A DNA stretch of 64,000 nucleotides, taken from positions 10,926,744 through 10,990,743 of the forward strand of contig NW_023998417.1 in the NCBI RefSeq assembly GCF_014805625.2, in the 5' to 3' direction. This document shows positions 36,116 through 48,705 of the stretch, one piece after another; within the stretch, counting starts at the first letter, position 1; each line of letters starts with the position of its first letter. The stretch comes from Glossina fuscipes (lineage: Eukaryota; Arthropoda; Insecta; Diptera; Glossinidae). The notes under the pieces were generated by a model, which worked only from the letters and a program-made list of their open reading frames with translations, was not told the DNA's origin and did no database searches. A program made the position numbers and the translations under genes.

Positions 36116-36520
36116 ATAATATAACATACATACATATGTTTACATAAATGACAGACAGCTTCATTAGTTTTCGTTTCGTTTAACAATGCCGAGTTAAGAT
36201 AAATTTAAATCACCATAAGGCGTTCATTTAAAAATCATTTTAATGACGCTATAGCTCTATAACAGAAAATTTTAATCATATTTCTATGATAACCTAAGGG
36301 TGAAATCGTTCGTAGAGACCGTTTTTAAAGTTTCTCTTGAATGCCAATTCAACTCTTATTTTCTGAATAGTTATAGTACAGTAAGTGCGACTAAATTAAC
36401 TCATTATTCTAAATTAACTGTCTCACGCATATTTATTGTAAAGCTTAAACGCTTTCAGCGTTGAATGTTTTTATTATCCGCTTCGTTCGTTTAACAACCC
36501 CATATACTTTTCATGTCAAG

Positions 36521-36547
36521 TTTTTTTTTTTTTTTTTTTTTTTTTTT
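36521..36547. repeat. Poly(T) run, 27
   Basis: T homopolymer followed by GCTTTTTTTC and then CCAACCAACCAA units. Confidence 0.9.
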
Positions 36548-36705
36548 GCTTTTTTTCTTTTCACCAATCATTGTCTCTTTGTTAACCAATCAACCAACCA
36601 ACCAAACCATATGCGCATATACGTACGTATGTGTGTAATCCAGGGTTTTGTTGTATTGCCCGACAACCATTACTTAAAAATGATGCCTCATCTTCGTCAT
36701 CGTGA

Positions 36706-36759
36706 TCGTCGTCGTCATCATCATCATCATCATCACCATTATCATTATCGTTATCGTTA
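36706..36759. repeat. (CAT)n / (CGT)n tract
   Basis: CGTCGTCATCAT units. Poly-His on + and poly-Asp on minus are repeat translations. Confidence 0.9.
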
Positions 36760-38790
36760 AATGCTTTAAACTTTAAAATTATCTTGTTCAAATTACAAAT
36801 AACACGAACATGCGGCAATAAAAATTTTTAACGTACAACGAATTACTGAAATGAAACTAATGATTGAGCTCCAGTAACAAAATGAAGTTCTCAATACAGT
36901 GGGCCGTTACCATGGAATGTTTAGAGGAAAACTTGTTATTGGAAAACCGAACGTGGGTTTCGTAAAGTGCTTAGCAAAGATTATGAACTTTTTGATTTGA
37001 ATCTAAAAACAAGTCATGGACAGCTTCTTATGAAAGTAGATGCTTATTTCAAGTGAAAGGTAAAAGAAGGATATCGTCTTCACATTACCGTTTCGAAAGT
37101 ACAAACTGCCTTATGAGGTTATCTATGTAAGCATTCAAGTTTTGGCGGTTGCCATAAAAAGTGAAACGTTGGTTAGACGTCGCGCAATATTGATTTTAAT
37201 CAGAAGAGGGAATGTCTTCTCTTCTCTCATCCTCTTCATTCTAAAGGATTATCCTATAGTGCTATGAAACATATTGTGCCAGTATTTGCTGTAGTAATCG
37301 GCGTTGATATTAATGGCTCCCCTGTCTTGCATCATAGTTTCATCAAAGACTGCACTTTCTTCCGATTTAATCTCTTCCCACTCTTGGCGCTTCTTTTCTT
37401 TTATTTTTTTTTAGCATAAACCTCGAATTATTCAAAGCAAAAATGTTACCTATATTTTAGCGAAAAGGTGGTAAATATAATTCTTTCGAGATTATATATC
37501 TTGTGAGTCCCAAAATAGCAGAAAGGGCTAGTGTTACGCCTAAGGGTTTCCGGGTTTTCTAACGTGATCCTCCTGAAGAGAAAGATATTAAAATCTCTTC
37601 TATTTAGATCTATAAAAAGGTAAATAACCTGAAAGGAAGCCTAGAATCGTCAAAAATTCATAATAGTAACACTTTGATGGACTTTAAATTCCGAAGAACA
37701 TTGACGCATCATTTACCTTGTAAACTCTAGGTTTTGCTATATCAACATTGAAAGTCTAAGCGGTGCGTAGCTATTTTTTGCCCATGAACTGCCTTTCATC
37801 GTAAAAAAATATTGAAAAAACGAAAAGGAATATTTATTACGTTACACTAAATCATTTGAAAACTAGTTGCAACTACTTGACCTAAACTAGATTTTCATAA
37901 GAGCTTTACAAATATTTTATTTAAAGATAGGCTATGCTGTCATGTCAACGGTCATGTTATTTTGTTAACGGAAACATGATTCTTTTATCGTCAAATTATG
38001 TTTTCGGTACATCTCTCTTAAAATAACATGAGGCCATAGGGCTTCGCTGATCTTGAAATGGCAAGAAGTAAATCCTGCAGAGACAATATCCTGTTAAGTG
38101 TAAAACAGAAGAACATTTGAATGAAAACTTTGCATAACTTGCAAACTGTAGAAGATGTGTTGTGAAATAACATCAAAAAAGGGTTCTCCTTCGTACCACA
38201 AAGTGAAGAACATATGTCCTTAATGAGTATCGAAGACAAGAGTAGCAAGTTCACTATTAGCTAAAATCTACTGGTTTGGTCTTTAGTAGATCCATAATTT
38301 CGTTAAAAGTTTCGAGAATACGAATCATTTTCCCGACTGCAGGGCCGTCTGTTTATCTCATGAAAAGTAAGCTTAAAAGCATTTTAGTTAACTTTCGTAG
38401 AGGATCTAAAATATCAAAGCCTACTGTACGTTTGCGAGCCTTTGCAATGCACGGGCGAACTAAGGGAAAAATAAAAAATGTTAATTGCTGTCAGATTTGA
38501 TGGGAAGCTGTAAAACAAATTTTTAGGAGCGGTCTCGCCCCGTTAAAAACTCATCTATGTTTGCGTTTTATCTTCGCATTTAGCTTTTTGAGTAGCGCTT
38601 CAATTTGTGTGCGTTTCATTTTAACGACTTCTCTCTGCACTGCTATGCAACAATCAATAGCGGGATTATATTCGGTTGGCAGTTTTATGTTTAAAGTATA
38701 GAAAAAGAAAGGAAGTAAAAATTTAATGCCGTTTCATTTGTTCAGGGCATATGTAGTGGAGCTCCGTTTTTATTTGTGTACGATTCTACA
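36760..38790. other. Noncoding DNA, nothing recognised
   Basis: Little simple repeat and no supported exon. Some stretches (36890-37200) have fairly balanced composition and could be an eroded transposon, but no motif can be read. Confidence 0.45.
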
Positions 38791-38792
<2 letters not shown>

Positions 38793-38823
<31 letters not shown>

Positions 38824-38847
38824 CGTTTATATTTATACATATACGTA

Positions 38848-38882
<35 letters not shown>
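38793..38882. repeat. Two (AT)n microsatellites
   Basis: About 28 and 24 bp of alternating AT around an ATACATATACGTATAT spacer. Confidence 0.9.
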
Positions 38883-38887
<5 letters not shown>

Positions 38888-38891
38888 CAAT

Positions 38892-38923
38892 ATACTTATA
38901 AACATATATTTAAATATAAGTAT
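38892..38923. repeat. Hairpin with 9-bp arms
   Basis: ATACTTATA and TATAAGTAT are exact reverse complements around a 14-base AT-rich loop, directly after the AT microsatellites. Confidence 0.6.
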
Positions 38924-39877
38924 TTCTGCATATATATAAATGTCTTAATTAAAACTTCTACAAGCATCAGTTGGGCGTTAACAGGAAGTGGAAAATTTCG
39001 TTAAAATTACAGAAGAATTTTCTGCCTTCGTTGCTAATAGTAATAATAATAATAATAATTTTTTAAAATCTCGCTTCGTTTTTGCTTTATTCGCTTACAT
39101 TGATTTAGTTATTTGCAAGAACAATGAAACAAAAAATAACAATAAAAGATTTACTTATTACTTTGGCCGGGTGTCGGTTCCGTAAATGGTCATTTGAATT
39201 TTCGAGTTAGGGTATAACTAACAAGGAGCGGCTTTAAGTGACTTTTTAACGAAGTGCTCGAGAGAGTGGCACCTAATAATAGACTAATACATTAAAATAT
39301 ATGTTTATTAAAATGGCTGATGATGGCAGTTATTTACGATCAAGTTCGTAAACAATTGACAGAAAAAGTTAAATACGATAATAAATAAGAAGGACAATTG
39401 TATAGCCAATGCAGGAAATTTTAGATTCATTTCGTTTGTGGTAAATGTACGTAAATCGTTGAGCTACTTTCCCCTTCCAGCTGAAGTAAAATCCGTGATT
39501 TTATCAAGTTTACGTGGAGCGGAGCTATAATAAAGAAAGCACCAAAACTCATAGGATTCACACTGTATATAGTTTAAGCAGATCAAGAATCGACCAGATT
39601 ACTAATGCTTGACGAATTAAAGCGAATTCCACGCCTACACTGACTACCATGAAGTAGGACACCGCACTAATTAAATCGTGGGAGATTTGAAGGATTTTAA
39701 CTTCGGATTGACTAAGTTCGTCCCTCACTACCCCAATAGCAATTTGTAAAGATTACGATCAAGGCTTCGAAGGATCAAAGCGATATGGTTAGTGTACCCG
39801 GCACGCTAGAGAAGGTCTAAAGAAAGCATAAGTTTTCTCGGAAGAAATGCTTGACGAACGTTGAGCTCTATTTAAGT

Positions 39878-40310
39878 AAAGCTAGGTCCGCTTGCTTAAG
39901 GGTCCTTATAGTACAAAAACGCTATGGGTGTGCTTAGTTAGACCAATACTTGGCTATGCCTCTGTGTGGTCACCTTCCTATAGGTGTTATGTAGATTCAT
40001 TTGAATCCATTCAAAAGCAATTCTTGCTCTTTACCCTTTTAGGTTGGGAAACGCTTGTCTCTCTGCCTCTTTATGAAAAAGGATTGCTTCTGTTATCTTT
40101 AACGTCATTTAATTTTCTTGGTGTTTCCTTCTTAATTAGGTTAATGGTACTATCGATTCGATGAGATAAGCTTCTCTCAGCACTATATTTTCATTAAGCT
40201 GAGTCATTGTAAACATAATTATGAGCTGTTTAAGAGTTTTTTGCCAGAAACCTAAATAATGTCTATCACTTAATCTCAATATCCGACGCTTTAAAATCTT
40301 CCAAACTACT
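39878..40310 (+). pseudogene. Jockey-like non-LTR RT, C-terminal fragment
   Basis: The frame ending at the TGA at 40162-40164 reads KGPYSTKTLWVCLVRPILGY, then ASVWSPSY, then FESIQKQFLLFTLLGW, then LPLYEKGLLLLSL. This matches in order the region after the palm domain of jockey-clade reverse transcriptases: DPYTLKTLY..LVRPILEYASVVWSP, the VQKQFLLFAL block, LP.YE.R..LI.L. One V of ASVVW is absent. After a frameshift the tail resumes as DKLLSALYFH and later HCKHNYELFKSF, resembling the usual end of these ORF2 proteins. The start of the conserved part is about 39878; the catalytic half is gone. It is an inactive 5'-truncated insertion in the + orientation. Confidence 0.75.
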
Positions 40311-40329
40311 ATGCTTAGTACGAACGATT

Positions 40330-42690
40330 CGCCTATGTCGTATTTAAACTAACTTGCAATCTTAACATCTTATTATGACTTGAAAATGAGCTGGTGTTGT
40401 TTCCTTTTATCAGTTGTCAAGCTTTTCCATGTTTGGAAGGGAGTGGATTCGCGGTTCACTTGACGACGGTGGAAAATACAATTACACATCTGGCCAGATG
40501 GAAGTAACTCACAACGCATTATTCCCTTGCAACTACATCCATATACAAAGTATTACTTTAAATGCCGCCGATTTGAGCTTTGCCATCATTTTCTCGACGG
40601 TAGGCAGATGGAAATTCAGTGAACGAAGTCTTCTACCATTAATTCCTATGATATCCACATATCGATGTTATCTAGTACCCAGCTTGCTAATAGTCAAGCA
40701 TGTGCAGTTTTTTAGTCAATGTTCGAAGGTTCCGTTGCAATGCCGTAAGATGAAATTGTCGCTATAATCCCGAGAATTCACGCGAGGAATATGCTTGAGA
40801 AGAAAAATTGGAATAACAACGAGAAGTAAAGTAGTATAACAGAACGAACAGATGTCATTAACTTCTAACGTCAAGACAGTTGTGAATATATAGTTGGTTT
40901 GCTTGTATTTTTAAATTCATTGCAAGTTAAAATAAAAATTTCCAACATAACATATGGTCTATAACTATATATAACTATTATTATATAACTAGTATATAAC
41001 CGTAGCCAACGATCCGCGTAAATGTTACAATATTTTAATTTCTTGGCTATGTTTAGAAAACGTTGTCGTTTCAATGGTGATGATGGCAATGGCGATAATA
41101 GTGGAAATAATTACTCTTTGTTCAATAAGCTGATTGGTTCTTGCAATTTCTTATTTGGTGACAATAGCAATACAAGTTAAGAAATTCAAGTAATGCAAAT
41201 GTCATTGCTGCTCACATCTCGTTTTCTGGCAGTGTGATATTGGCATATGTGTTGATAGGTCTTTCAATTTAAATGAAAGGTTTTTTTACCGTTCTAGACC
41301 AGTCAGATGCATGGACGTGTTGAGAACGTTTCGCAAGCATGCTTTGGATTTACAGGAGAAATGTGACTTCCTGGGCATGCCTATTGGCAAAGTGATGAGT
41401 TCATGCAAAACCTAAGGGAAGTTAACGCTCATTTACCAACTGTTGAATGCGATCGCCTCGCTAGGCGGATCCATGTTTTAATAGACTTAATGGTTACCAA
41501 GGATTGATCTACAGCAGGTTTACGATATTTGTTTGATTCGATTTGATTTTTCTCCTGAAACCTTTATATAACTATTTGTGCCCGCAATGAGAATCGAAGA
41601 ATATATCACAATTTTATATCTGACTATATATATATTTTGTAAATAAATGCCGGATAACTTAGATCTTATGCTCATCAGTATTGAAAACTCAAGAGCTTTT
41701 GGTTTCGCAATTGCTTCAGCTTGTGCAAGACGATCCAGTACAGTCAATCGTCTGTCGCTGATTCTAAAATAATATTAAGAAAGAGGAGTTGAAGATGAGT
41801 TCCTCGCATATATTATGAAAGTCATGATCTCAAGATCTCCCTGCAGAACTCATTGCACTCCCACAAAGGTTGATTTCCCTCGCAACGATCGATATGAACT
41901 TTAAATTGCTTCCGTTATCAATTAATTTTTTTGGAAATGAAGCGACAAATCTTATCAGTGCCAATTCACATACTTATATATTTGGAAATGGTCGGCTTTG
42001 GCACATCTCTGTTCACTTTTTCCATTGCATTTCAGTTCTAGATTCTCTCCATGCAAAAACAAAAAAGAGGCATAAAAGCTGCCTGCTATCTGGAAATTAC
42101 AGTCACATATATGTGAGTTTTCTTTAATAGCATTTGCAAGCTATATATAATGTAACTACAAGACAATATCGTTCAATTAGTTAACAATAAGGAAATATAT
42201 ATTTTTTTTATTTAGAAGCAGAATTAATATGCAAATATAACTATCTAAAATAAAAGTGCTATTAAAATACTATTTCAGCTCACGTTATTCTACCTTTGTA
42301 ATCCGCGTTAATCGTGTTCTATAATTACGCTATCATTAAAGCACTTAAACGCGACGTAAAATGAAATTTGCAAAGTGTTTTTCGTAAAATAGTTAGTATA
42401 GTTAATGTATATAGTGTTTTTTTGTTGTTGTTGTTGTTGTGTCTTTATAATTACATTATTTTCATTATAATTAAAATGTTTTATGGCTACAAAATAATTA
42501 TTTCCGTTAAAGTTTAAAAGATAATGTATTCATTCCTCAAGTTGCTTTCGATATACATTCTACATACATTTCTTCTCCCATTGAAATGAAACTCTTCGGC
42601 CACAGTTCTTCATCTTTTTAACATTCCGCTTACATATTTCAATGTTTCTCAACATCTGAGGCGTTAAGGCAGAAAAATTGTCTTAATTGG
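40330..42690. other. Noncoding DNA with scattered open frames
   Basis: The 117-codon frame at 40414-40767 has mixed composition but no recognisable motif. 41290-41412 has an acceptor-like TTCTAG and a 38-codon frame (PVRCMDVLRTFRKHALD, continuing) but no donor. Neither is convincing as an exon. Confidence 0.4.
42421..42440. repeat. (TTG)n microsatellite
   Basis: Six TTG units after a T run. Confidence 0.85.
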
Positions 42691-42699
42691 TGTACACAC

Positions 42700-42728
42700 A
42701 TATATATGTATATATATACATATATATA
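42700..42728. repeat. Perfect AT-rich palindrome
   Basis: The sequence reads identically on both strands across ATATATGTATATATATACATATAT, so it can form a cruciform. Confidence 0.7.
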
Positions 42729-43043
42729 TTCTGTATACATATGCATAAAAGTTCCTATTCCTTATCGTTCAGCCAATGCTTGGTTCTTTCTTTGCATGGA
42801 TTTCTTTCCAGTAAAAGTTGATTAGAGGAAAAGCAATAAAATTTTTTGGTAATCATTTGTTGCATTTATTCACTGCGAACAGAAACTTTTACTAACAAAA
42901 AAAAAAACCGCTTTACTCCGCCCAGTAACCTGGTATCCAGAACTTAACGTTTAAATAACATTTTGCTGCAAATGCTTATTGTCTCAAATTAAGGGCGATT
43001 CGTTAGCGCAGTGTACCACGATAAGGAAAATAAAGTTATAATA

Positions 43044-43045
<2 letters not shown>

Positions 43046-43076
<31 letters not shown>
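43046..43076. repeat. (TA)n microsatellite
   Basis: About 15 TA units. Confidence 0.9.
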
Positions 43077-43079
<3 letters not shown>

Positions 43080-43593
43080 ATGTAAGGTGTGTGAATGTGC
43101 ACCTAAGGTATAAAAAGATGGGAGTAAAACAGAATATACTCTAAACGGTTTTCAACGAAAGCTTTGGCAAGAATAATAATGAGCGCATTGATGATGAGGG
43201 AAGAGTGCTTACACTGTTACAGCAGCAAATAACCTATTATTTGGACTAATAAAAATATGATCAGAGGCATTATACTGAAGCCAAAGAAATTACAACATTT
43301 ACGAAATTGTTGCTGTTGCAACTCTTTAATCTTAATATCGCTTGAAGGTAAGATAAAGCTAAACGAAAAACAATAAGCAATTGAGGCTATCAAGAAGAAT
43401 ACACCGTTTGTGCTGATATTTGCAAGTAACGGCATGACGGTATAAAGTGTTCTTAGGAGTGTGTGAGAAAAAGGTAAAAACAGAAATATAAAAAAAAAAA
43501 AAATTAGAAAGAAATTTTATTGAACTTACTCTCGATAATTACCCCACCCCACTTACTTATTGTTGTTGTTGTCTTATTATATATATGCTTTAC

Positions 43594-43764
43594 CAAAGAT
43601 AATATTCGCCTTGAAGTAAGAATTTGACATTCATCGCAGCAAATAATGTTTGCAATGAGTTTACATATGGTTTTGCGAAGCAGTCTTTCACACTTTCGAT
43701 TAATATCTTCCTTAAGATGTAATTTGTGTACGGATGCGCTTGTGTACGGATCGCAAAACATCGC
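43594..43764 (-). CDS. Candidate minus-strand exon, unknown protein
   Basis: On the minus strand a long T-rich tract (43810-43785 region) is followed by CCACTCAG at 43765, then 171 bases (57 codons) without a stop, then TTG|GTAAAGCAT, an acceptable donor. The frame starts AMFCDPYTSASVHKLHLKED and is rich in Lys, Arg, Leu and Cys (for example ICCDECQ), with no repeat composition. The length is a multiple of three. The frame stays open past the donor into a TTG repeat, which argues against that part being coding. No family was recognised, and a chance frame of this length is not rare in 64 kb. Confidence 0.2.
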
Positions 43765-43769
43765 CTGAG

Positions 43770-44800
43770 TGGATGGTCATATGCAAAAAAAAAAAAGAAA
43801 AAAAAATTAAAGAAATGAAAGGGCCTTGTAGGTTGATCTTTTAGCAACATGTTGCTAACCACGTCCAAGAAATTTTAGAAGCCCTGCTATCCCGGCTCTA
43901 GGCCGTTGGCGCACCTTCCTTCTTCTCACTAAGACCTGTTTTAAGCGGCGATTTGTTGTCACGCTAAGTAGCGCTTTTGCTTTTGCTACGACAACAACAA
44001 AATAAATCCTTTTACGAACAAACACAAAAGGCAAAGTATCATTCCGACAATGGACTTATGTAGGGTCAAAAAAAAAGAGAAGAATATAAAGTTAATAATA
44101 AATCAGCAATAAATCTGGATCTTTCGAAATCTCATTGATTTAATTCTTTAAAGCTTTTCTAATATCAAAGGATGGTAAAGGTATCAAAAGTAAAGGACTT
44201 TCCAGACGAAAGCAATTTTGATACGACCGAAGAATTTTGCAATTATTCTTGCGTAGCCCTACTGCGTTTCGTACGCTTCGCATTTATGCTTACGACATCT
44301 CCGCCGATTAAGAAAATTAAATTATTCGCAATGTGAGTATAAAAAATGTTATTGATAAATGTTTTGGAAATCCGCGAAAGCGGAATAAAAACATGTTTCG
44401 CATATGGAAGCATCCGTTTAGAAATTAGCAATTATTGTAAGCTTGTGTGATTTCTGGCATCTCTGCCATCATAACCTTTAACAATTAATTGCATATAGAT
44501 CGGCAAATGTAAATCTTGTAGTTTTTTTCTGGCTCAGCCGCGGAAGATTTTGACATGAATCGTTTACTATGCAAAAATTTTCAATTAAAAACTTTCAATA
44601 GCTTGACTATTTTTTTGTTGTCTTGTCTTGCTTATGCAATCCATATATGACAAGCGGTTATATAGAAAGCAACGTTACGTTGTTGGCTTTGTATCTCATA
44701 CCATCCGTATGGCATCCGTAAACAAGGTGAGAACAATTTATTTATGATTTCATTTCATACTGTCTCTTATTCTCTATGCATGTGCAAATGTATGTATCTG
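43770..44800. other. Noncoding DNA
   Basis: Nothing recognised apart from an A-rich stretch (43787-43815) and a few hairpin-sized inverted repeats. Confidence 0.5.
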
Positions 44801-44809
44801 TATGAATGG

Positions 44810-44845
44810 GTGTGTGTGTGTGTGTGTGTGTGTTTGTGTGTGTGT
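44810..44845. repeat. (GT)n microsatellite
   Basis: GT units with two TTTG interruptions. Confidence 0.9.
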
Positions 44846-44920
44846 TTGTTTGAAAATAGTAAAAAAATGAAAATTGTTCATAGACATATCATATGTTTAA
44901 AAGAGTTGTTTACACATGTG

Positions 44921-44922
<2 letters not shown>

Positions 44923-44952
<30 letters not shown>
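44923..44952. repeat. (GT)n microsatellite
   Basis: Second GT array about 80 bp from the first. Confidence 0.95.
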
Positions 44953-44954
<2 letters not shown>

Positions 44955-45311
44955 CATGTGTGCGTATATGATATCAAGTATAAAAAAAAAGACATTTAAA
45001 AAAGAAAAATGCTGTACAACACTACAAACAACTGACAGGAAATTAGTTTCCATTTTTTTTTTTTTTTTCTGTGCTCGTATGTTTATGGTGATGAATGAAT
45101 AATGCTTCGACAGGATAGCTCTTCAATTTCAATATTTTTTCCAGCTGTTGTTTCCATTGTTATTTTGGAAAATCGACAACAGAACGACTACTCGCCCACC
45201 CAATAACCGATCCAATAACGCCGCCCCCAATCGTTCTATTCAATTGTATTCTTTTCGATGTGCTGTTGGATAAAAATAATTTTTTCCATTACAATAAACC
45301 CTCATCATGCT

Positions 45312-45333
45312 ATTCTTCTTCTTCTTCTTCTTT
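45312..45333. repeat. (CTT)n microsatellite
   Basis: Six to seven CTT units. Confidence 0.85.
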
Positions 45334-48300
45334 CTCTTTAACCACCCACACTCATTCACTCGCTTCATATTTCTTTTGGATTGTTCAGCGCCAATAAAAA
45401 ATGTAAATGAATAATAAATAAATAAAAAAAATAAAATAAAAAAATGTTGTATTAATAAAATATATCTCCTTTCACACACAGAAGCACATTATTATATAGC
45501 ATCGACTTTATTGATTGTGTTCCTTTTGATTTAATTTGATTTTATTTCATTGTTATACCATAAATTGTTATATAAATATAAATATTTCATAAATGGATGG
45601 AGGATGAGGAAATTCTAGTAAGTTGGAAGTGAAATTTGGATAACATTCCTACATGATAAATACAACACAGTGCATCAACTGTTGTTTTGCTTGCTAGATT
45701 CTAGAAAAAGAAAAGGAAGAAGATGAAGTCCAATGTGCCAGCGGACCGAACACTTCTTCTCTCTACCGAGGCTGCTGGCGTAGTTGAAAAAGTCGTTCAA
45801 GTTTTCTTGCTTCCGAGAATTTGTCGTTACTACTGTTGAGCTATTTGACGAATCGCTTGAACTAAGCATCTCTCTGCCGAATTAGAGATCTTCAAACGTC
45901 CGTTATAGTCTAATGAAAACGAAGCAATAAAAATTTTTATGAGATGATTGCAACGCTTGGGCATCGACTGCAAGATGCTAAGCGAAAAGCGCCCTTCCAC
46001 CTCTGTCCTTAGCTAAATAGTCCGGCACATGAGGAAACTACTGCCGGTTAATGGTTGCTAGGCCCGTGAATGATTATATAACAAGGCACTGTGTTGAGTA
46101 GCCAGGATGAGTTAGATTAGTTGAATCAGTGTAATATTTAATCTTACAACTTTTTTTCGCTCGATGAAACGTCTTCTGTTTTCGATACTTGAACGGATTG
46201 AATAATTGAATCATTGGGAAATGTCAAAACATTAATATGTTATATTTACTACTCGGGAAAGTTTAAACCGCTTACTACTAACACTTCAGTTTTTGTTACA
46301 ATTGGCAGTGGAAAGTGGATTTTTTCTAGTCATGTAATATGTAAGTTAACAATTTTATATTGAAATCTTTTAGGCAAAGTTTCCGACTTTTTTTAATTCG
46401 CTTATAAACATTCTTGCAATTGAAAAGTTGAAAAACTCTAAAATTCCTTCAAGAATTGAAAGCACACTTTCACAGACAATTCGATGCTCGCTTTCGAACG
46501 CCGAACAACTTTAACTTAACTTATTATTTGATTTAGATGGTGATTCGAAATGTGATTTTCATAAGTAAAATAGTTTGTAAGGCTTTTGAGGAATAGAAGG
46601 TATTTCGTCGCATGCTACTTACTTACTATCTGAAAGCTTTATCGGGCGCGCTGATAATAGGTTGTTGCAGGAAAAAAGTCTGGCTTGCAATATGCGAAAA
46701 TCTACAAAGTCCGTAGTTCGGACTTGAGAACAAAAGAACAATAGAATATCTTCTAAGAATACAACACAATATCTTGGAAACAAGTGATTTTTGCCGGGAT
46801 ACGCATGAGTGCCAGCTGCCTAGGGGCAACAACATTTGCATTTCTAGGAGACACTTTGCTTCAAATTCTTAAGGATCTATCCTATTCTGATGTTAAGGAC
46901 TCTAAAAAACTTTATCAGGGAAATGGAAACACTATGTGCCTGTTCTTGGTTCTTAAGCACTATAATTTCAGCTTGATGTGAAGGCTATTGACTGCGTAAG
47001 CCAGATCTAAGAGCAACAGCAGCTATTTTCCGAAAAGACTCCATTGGTTCGATCAACATGTCGATAGAGACAGGCTCCCTTATAATAGCTACAGTGTTTG
47101 CAGCAGAAAGCAATCGCCTGCCTCTCTCTTTCTCCCTCTTCGAGCCAAGAGTACAAAAGTAACTGAGTGGTATCTTGAGGCACAAAAATAGTTTATCCAA
47201 ATCGAAATCGAAGAGATGGGTTTTTCATGCTCTTCCTACTTTGCTCATTCTCCAGAATTTATGCATCCTATATATGTTTCTGCTGCAAGGAAGAGCCGCC
47301 CTGCTCCGTAGTCTAATCTAGGAATTAAATTAAAATTTGAAGGAAGGATCAACAAACTGAACTAAAATGTAAAATTTCATGCTGGGAGATCTACTCGAAC
47401 AGATGAAAGGTCGAATCTTCCACTATAGGCTGTAAACGAGTACAGTCTTGATGGATTCGGTAGTTCGTGGGATCCACAATTAATAGCGGAGGGCAGGAAA
47501 ACTTCATTTCAATGCAGTTATTAAATCTTAAGCGACAACTCTGTAACAATGATGTTGTATTGCGCACGTTCTCCTTGCTTGACTTTCAAGTTTTTGCTTT
47601 TTTTTTTTTTTAAAAACATTACCATCCCGTATAATGTATGTAAGGTATTCATATGCAATTGTTTGCATGTGTGTGTGTAATCATTAAAAGCATGATTTGT
47701 AATAGAAGCATTTTTACAATATGTTCACACTTCAGCGAATCCTGTCTATGTCTCTCTCTCTCTCTCTTTCTCTCTCCATTCCTTTTCTCTTTTTCATCCT
47801 TTCACTCTTTCCAAACTGATAAACAAATCGAAACTAGCTAAACACTCCCTACTTCCTACCGCAATCTTTAGGCATTAGTTTTCTATTTACTTTTAGCTTG
47901 GCTTCAGGCTGTCTGAATGGAAGCATGACTTTATTTCGACCAAAAGAAAAAAAAAAAAAAAAAGATTTTTTTTTTCCTCTTTTACCTACAAAATGCTTTC
48001 GCTGTGATCTTGTAATTGTTTAGCAGCGGTAATCGTTATGAAGGCAGACGTTTGCGCTTATAATTGTGCCTATCAACCGTGCACTTTGTTGGCTGGTGTT
48101 GCTGTTGTTGGCAACGATGTTGCAAACAAAAAAAAAAAAAAACAAAAAAAAAAAAGAAGCAGTGTTTAGCGCTTAGCACTTTTATTCGTAGCGCGTTTAC
48201 AATATTTTAACTTTATTACCAATTTTTTGTCTTCGAGTAACTCTTTAGTATGAAACTTTTATAAATAAAAACTAAGCAAAAAAAAAATAAAAAATTACAA

Positions 48301-48660
48301 CAAGAACACTAACAGCAAAAGAAGCGAAAAGAAAAAGCTTACAATACAAGACAACTTTAAACTCCTGCTGGTGCAACATGAGTTAAGGAGCTAATGTTTT
48401 GTGTATTAAAATCGTGCCGGTAACTCACGATTGTATCGCGTTTTATAGTAAACTTCTTGATTCGAAGCCAATGTGACGTCAGTTTCTATTTTTCCCTACA
48501 TAATATAGAAGAACAAGCAATAAGCTGCAGTTTTGCAGATTGAAGCTGGTGTTACACTGCTTATAAATGCTTTTTGTTTGCATATTGTTCTGGTTGAACG
48601 CTGACTGCGGAGAAGAAGGTGGTAGTCGTGATGGTGGCGGAAGTTGTGGTGACGATGTGG

Positions 48661-48705
48661 TACAGCAGTGCAGCAGTGCAGCAATGCTGCAATGCTGTGC
48701 AGCTC
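48661..48705. repeat. CAGCAGTG/CAATGCTG repeat
   Basis: CAGCAGTG units followed by their near-complement ATGCTGC, giving a small inverted repeat. Minus frames over it are repeat translations. Confidence 0.75.

Larger units (their letters stand above)
33154..36500. other. Noncoding DNA
   Basis: A good donor-like sequence (CAAG|GTAAGTTAG) at 33446 lacks an acceptor. (ACT)n lies at 35437-35466 and AAGTT units near 35850. No coding frame supported. Confidence 0.5.

Noticed and set aside
40414..40767. 117-codon + frame starting MSSFSMFG
   Set aside because: Complexity-normal, but no recognised motif, no consistent splice signals and ordinary base composition; left as probable chance.
41298..41412. 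Acceptor-like TTCTAG followed by a 38-codon frame
   Set aside because: No donor and no polyadenylation signal near the stop; two different frames look equally open.
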